A stretch of 64,000 bases of DNA, taken from Flectonema sp. DT1601 (lineage: Eukaryota > Euglenozoa > Diplonemea > Diplonemida > Diplonemidae). Position 1 is the first letter of the stretch. The number at the start of each line of letters is the position of its first letter. The notes under the pieces were generated by a model. The model saw only the letters and a program-made list of their open reading frames with translations. It was not told the DNA's origin and did not search any database. The DNA is taken from positions 806,001-870,000 of the forward strand of contig OZ025816.1 in NCBI GenBank assembly GCA_964019425.1. The letters run 5' to 3'. Position numbers and translations under genes: made by a program. Below, piece by piece: positions 62,355-64,000 of this stretch.

Positions 62355-63299
62355 ATGAATATCCAACAAAAACTACTGCAGAAGGCAAACCAAGGAGCGG
62401 GATTAAAACGCTCAAAGACGGGTGGTAAGAAGTCAGGAAAAAAAGACACAGCGAAGAAAGAAAAATCAAAAGCAAGTTCTGTGGAAGTAGGTGTGAGTCC
62501 GTTTCCAATACCGTGGAAATGTACGGCAGAGAGAAAGCGACAAAAGGTTGAAGCAGCGTGTAAGGATTGTGGAGTTGAATTAGCGATGTCTGACTTCGAT
62601 GAACCGAAATTATATTTTCAATGTATCACCTGCTCAGTTGCCGCAAATGACGTCTCTCTGTTTTGTAACAACTGCCAAGAAGATCATCCACAGCGACATC
62701 CGAGTAAAACAATAATACTTTGTTCACTTTGTGGTAGTATACATCCTCCAATAGAAACAATGTGTGAGAGTTTATGGTGTCAGAGTTGTGGAGTTCAATC
62801 ACACGTCGGAACTTGTAATGCTAAAATGACCAGTTGCGATATCTGTGGATCGTATTGCGATCATTCTACACCACACTGTCCAAGCATTAGATGCCCTACT
62901 TTACCAACTGCAATAAAAACAGCTGTGTCAAATAGTACTGCCAAGGAACCAGTCACGAGATATATATCAAAACTATCATCTGATTCTTTCTTGGATTTCG
63001 TAACCAACGGAACACAGATTGAAATACCAAAACAAGATGAGAACAATATCCAAACAGCTATTCAACAACCCGCAATGAAAGACGAATTATTAAAACCTGA
63101 TTGGCTTATTTGTGGTACCTGCAACCAACCAGGTCACTTAATGTGTAACGGAAGAGGTGATCTTTATGATAGGAAGTCGCCTTGGAATATTACCAAAATT
63201 CAATGTACAAAGTGCCAACAATCAACACATGTTACATCACAGTGTGGTATAAGAGGAAATCGATTGTTTGGAATTACGCAGCAATCCATGTCTCTGTAA
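62355..63299 (+). CDS. multi-zinc-knuckle protein with basic N-terminus
   Basis: A 314-residue protein. Residues 1-50 are Lys-rich (KTGGKKSGKKDTAKKEKSK), a likely nuclear or nucleic-acid-binding tail. Residues 70-185 hold Cys/His clusters: CKDCG, CITCS, CNNCQEDHPQRH (like a B-box or ZZ finger), CSLCG, CQSCGVQSHVGTC, CDICGSYCDHSTPHC. After a 60-residue linker come CGTCNQPGHLMC and a canonical CCHC knuckle CTKCQQSTHVTSQC (C-x2-C-x4-H-x4-C). CCHC knuckles bind single-stranded nucleic acids in cellular proteins; no retroelement Gag features accompany it. Role in RNA metabolism inferred; family unknown. Confidence 0.8.
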   Translation: MNIQQKLLQKANQGAGLKRSKTGGKKSGKKDTAKKEKSKASSVEVGVSPFPIPWKCTAERKRQKVEAACKDCGVELAMSDFDEPKLYFQCITCSVAANDVSLFCNNCQEDHPQRHPSKTIILCSLCGSIHPPIETMCESLWCQSCGVQSHVGTCNAKMTSCDICGSYCDHSTPHCPSIRCPTLPTAIKTAVSNSTAKEPVTRYISKLSSDSFLDFVTNGTQIEIPKQDENNIQTAIQQPAMKDELLKPDWLICGTCNQPGHLMCNGRGDLYDRKSPWNITKIQCTKCQQSTHVTSQCGIRGNRLFGITQQSMSL

Positions 63300-63550
63300 A
63301 GATAGTAGTGTAGGCACCTGATTCTCAGAAAATATATATTCCGAACAAAACAGTCGTGTTGCAGTAGTTTTTGTTGTTCTTATCGTTACTTTTAGTACTC
63401 AGCAACCATGAGGTAGATTAGGTACCCTCATGTTAATCACTATATTAGTGAAGTCTCTGTTTGTGTAACCTGTTTAATTTATTACCCTCCACAACACACA
63501 CACAGGTCTAAGATATAAAGTATCGTTTAATTATATCTACAGAACCTGCT

Positions 63551-64000
63551 ATGCGAAACTTATTAATTCATTTCCTTCAACTAGGCAGCCAAAACATGAC
63601 CGTTGCCGTTCACCCGTTAATCCAACGACTGCTTGGAGAGAATAGCAAGTCTAAGGTCATTTTGAGTGGCTATGTTGAGAAGGTTTCTATAGGACTACTG
63701 TGGGAATCAACACAAACGAGATTAATAGTTGTGACTCCAACAATGTTATTTGTTGTTGAAGATGGTCGCCCAGGAAGGGTTACCCGTGTAATCGATCTTG
63801 AGGAAGTTGTTCAGTTGATGTACGACCCTCGAAGAAGTGAACTACTCATAATGCTCGATTCACAAGCAGAAGCTGACTTGGTTGTGCAATTACACTCCGA
63901 CCGCAGGAATAGCTGGCCGGGACCTAATCAATTCGCGATGGAGCTAATGCGTGTCGTTAATGAAAGGAGAGGAGAGTTTCGTGAGGTAACTGTGAGCACA
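63551..64000 (+). CDS. PH-like domain protein, 5' part
   Basis: Open to the end of the window, so partial: 150 codons from ATG 63551 or 135 from the in-frame ATG 63596. Acceptors exist for both: ATATCTACAG (AG 63541-63542) and CTTCAACTAG/GCAG (63583-63588), so alternative trans-splicing could choose the start. The segment KVILSGYVEKVSIGLLWEST, TRLIVVTPTMLFVVEDG, VTRVIDLEEVVQLMYD, ELLIMLDSQAEADLVVQL and a last helix reads as a PH-like domain (seven strands and a C-terminal helix). A similar domain occurs in conserved kinetoplastid proteins as I recall them. The membrane or protein ligand is unknown. Confidence 0.75.
   Translation, partial: MRNLLIHFLQLGSQNMTVAVHPLIQRLLGENSKSKVILSGYVEKVSIGLLWESTQTRLIVVTPTMLFVVEDGRPGRVTRVIDLEEVVQLMYDPRRSELLIMLDSQAEADLVVQLHSDRRNSWPGPNQFAMELMRVVNERRGEFREVTVST

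Noticed and set aside
62780-63260. CCHC knuckles as a sign of a retroelement Gag
   Set aside because: No protease, reverse transcriptase, terminal repeats or tail nearby; the gene has the same acceptor, codon use and spacing as host genes.

Overview
The window reads as nuclear DNA of a euglenozoan-like protist, probably a kinetoplastid or diplonemid relative and not a trypanosomatid. Seen directly: every convincing gene in 64 kb lies on the + strand. Nearly every start codon is preceded, usually within 10-50 bases, by a pyrimidine tract and an AG that would serve as a spliced-leader acceptor. Spacers are AT-rich and full of long A or T runs. A stray piece of 18S rRNA 3' end carries the CTGTAGG/CCTGCAG form of helix 45 expected in Discoba. 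Inference: this is one polycistronic unit processed by trans-splicing. Unlike trypanosomatids, which keep almost no cis-introns, three genes here are interrupted by short GT-AG introns (62, 98 and 70 nt) that restore frame exactly, and two more candidates have the TAA stop inside a GTAAGT donor.

Layout. 0-8.5 kb: tail of a CCCH zinc-finger gene, a giant MORN/ankyrin/LRR scaffold gene and a small basic protein. 8.5-12.9 kb: gene-free, homopolymer-rich spacer. 12.9-23 kb: PDZ/coiled-coil protein, MYND-finger protein, Asteroid-like PIN/FEN nuclease-fold protein and an intron-containing Q/P-rich RNA-binding protein. 23-30.7 kb: a 7.7-kb gene desert with one small ORF and an old nested repeat. 30.7-44.2 kb: second PDZ-like protein, PAN/apple type I membrane protein, Ala-rich rod protein, coiled-coil SP-rich protein with an intron, PP2C phosphatase and a second secreted/membrane protein with propeller-like repeats. 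44.2-52.9 kb: an 8.7-kb island of dispersed short repeats (families A, B, C, D named here), an 18S/ITS-like rDNA fragment lodged inside a family C copy, and a GC-richer possible Pol III unit. 52.9-64 kb: a second dense gene cluster: intron-containing RI-type LRR protein, Myb-like small protein, SP/Q-rich protein, SDS22-like LRR protein, EF-hand protein (possibly spliced to the LRR gene), zinc-knuckle protein and the start of a PH-like protein.

Many products look like cytoskeletal or scaffold proteins (coiled coils, LRR, ANK, MORN, PDZ, Ser-Pro-rich tails), with a few RNA-binding and signalling proteins. Gene order need not reflect function in such a polycistron. No retrovirus-like element, Polinton, CRISPR array or convincing tRNA gene was found. 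Assignments come from reading motifs by eye; no database search was run.
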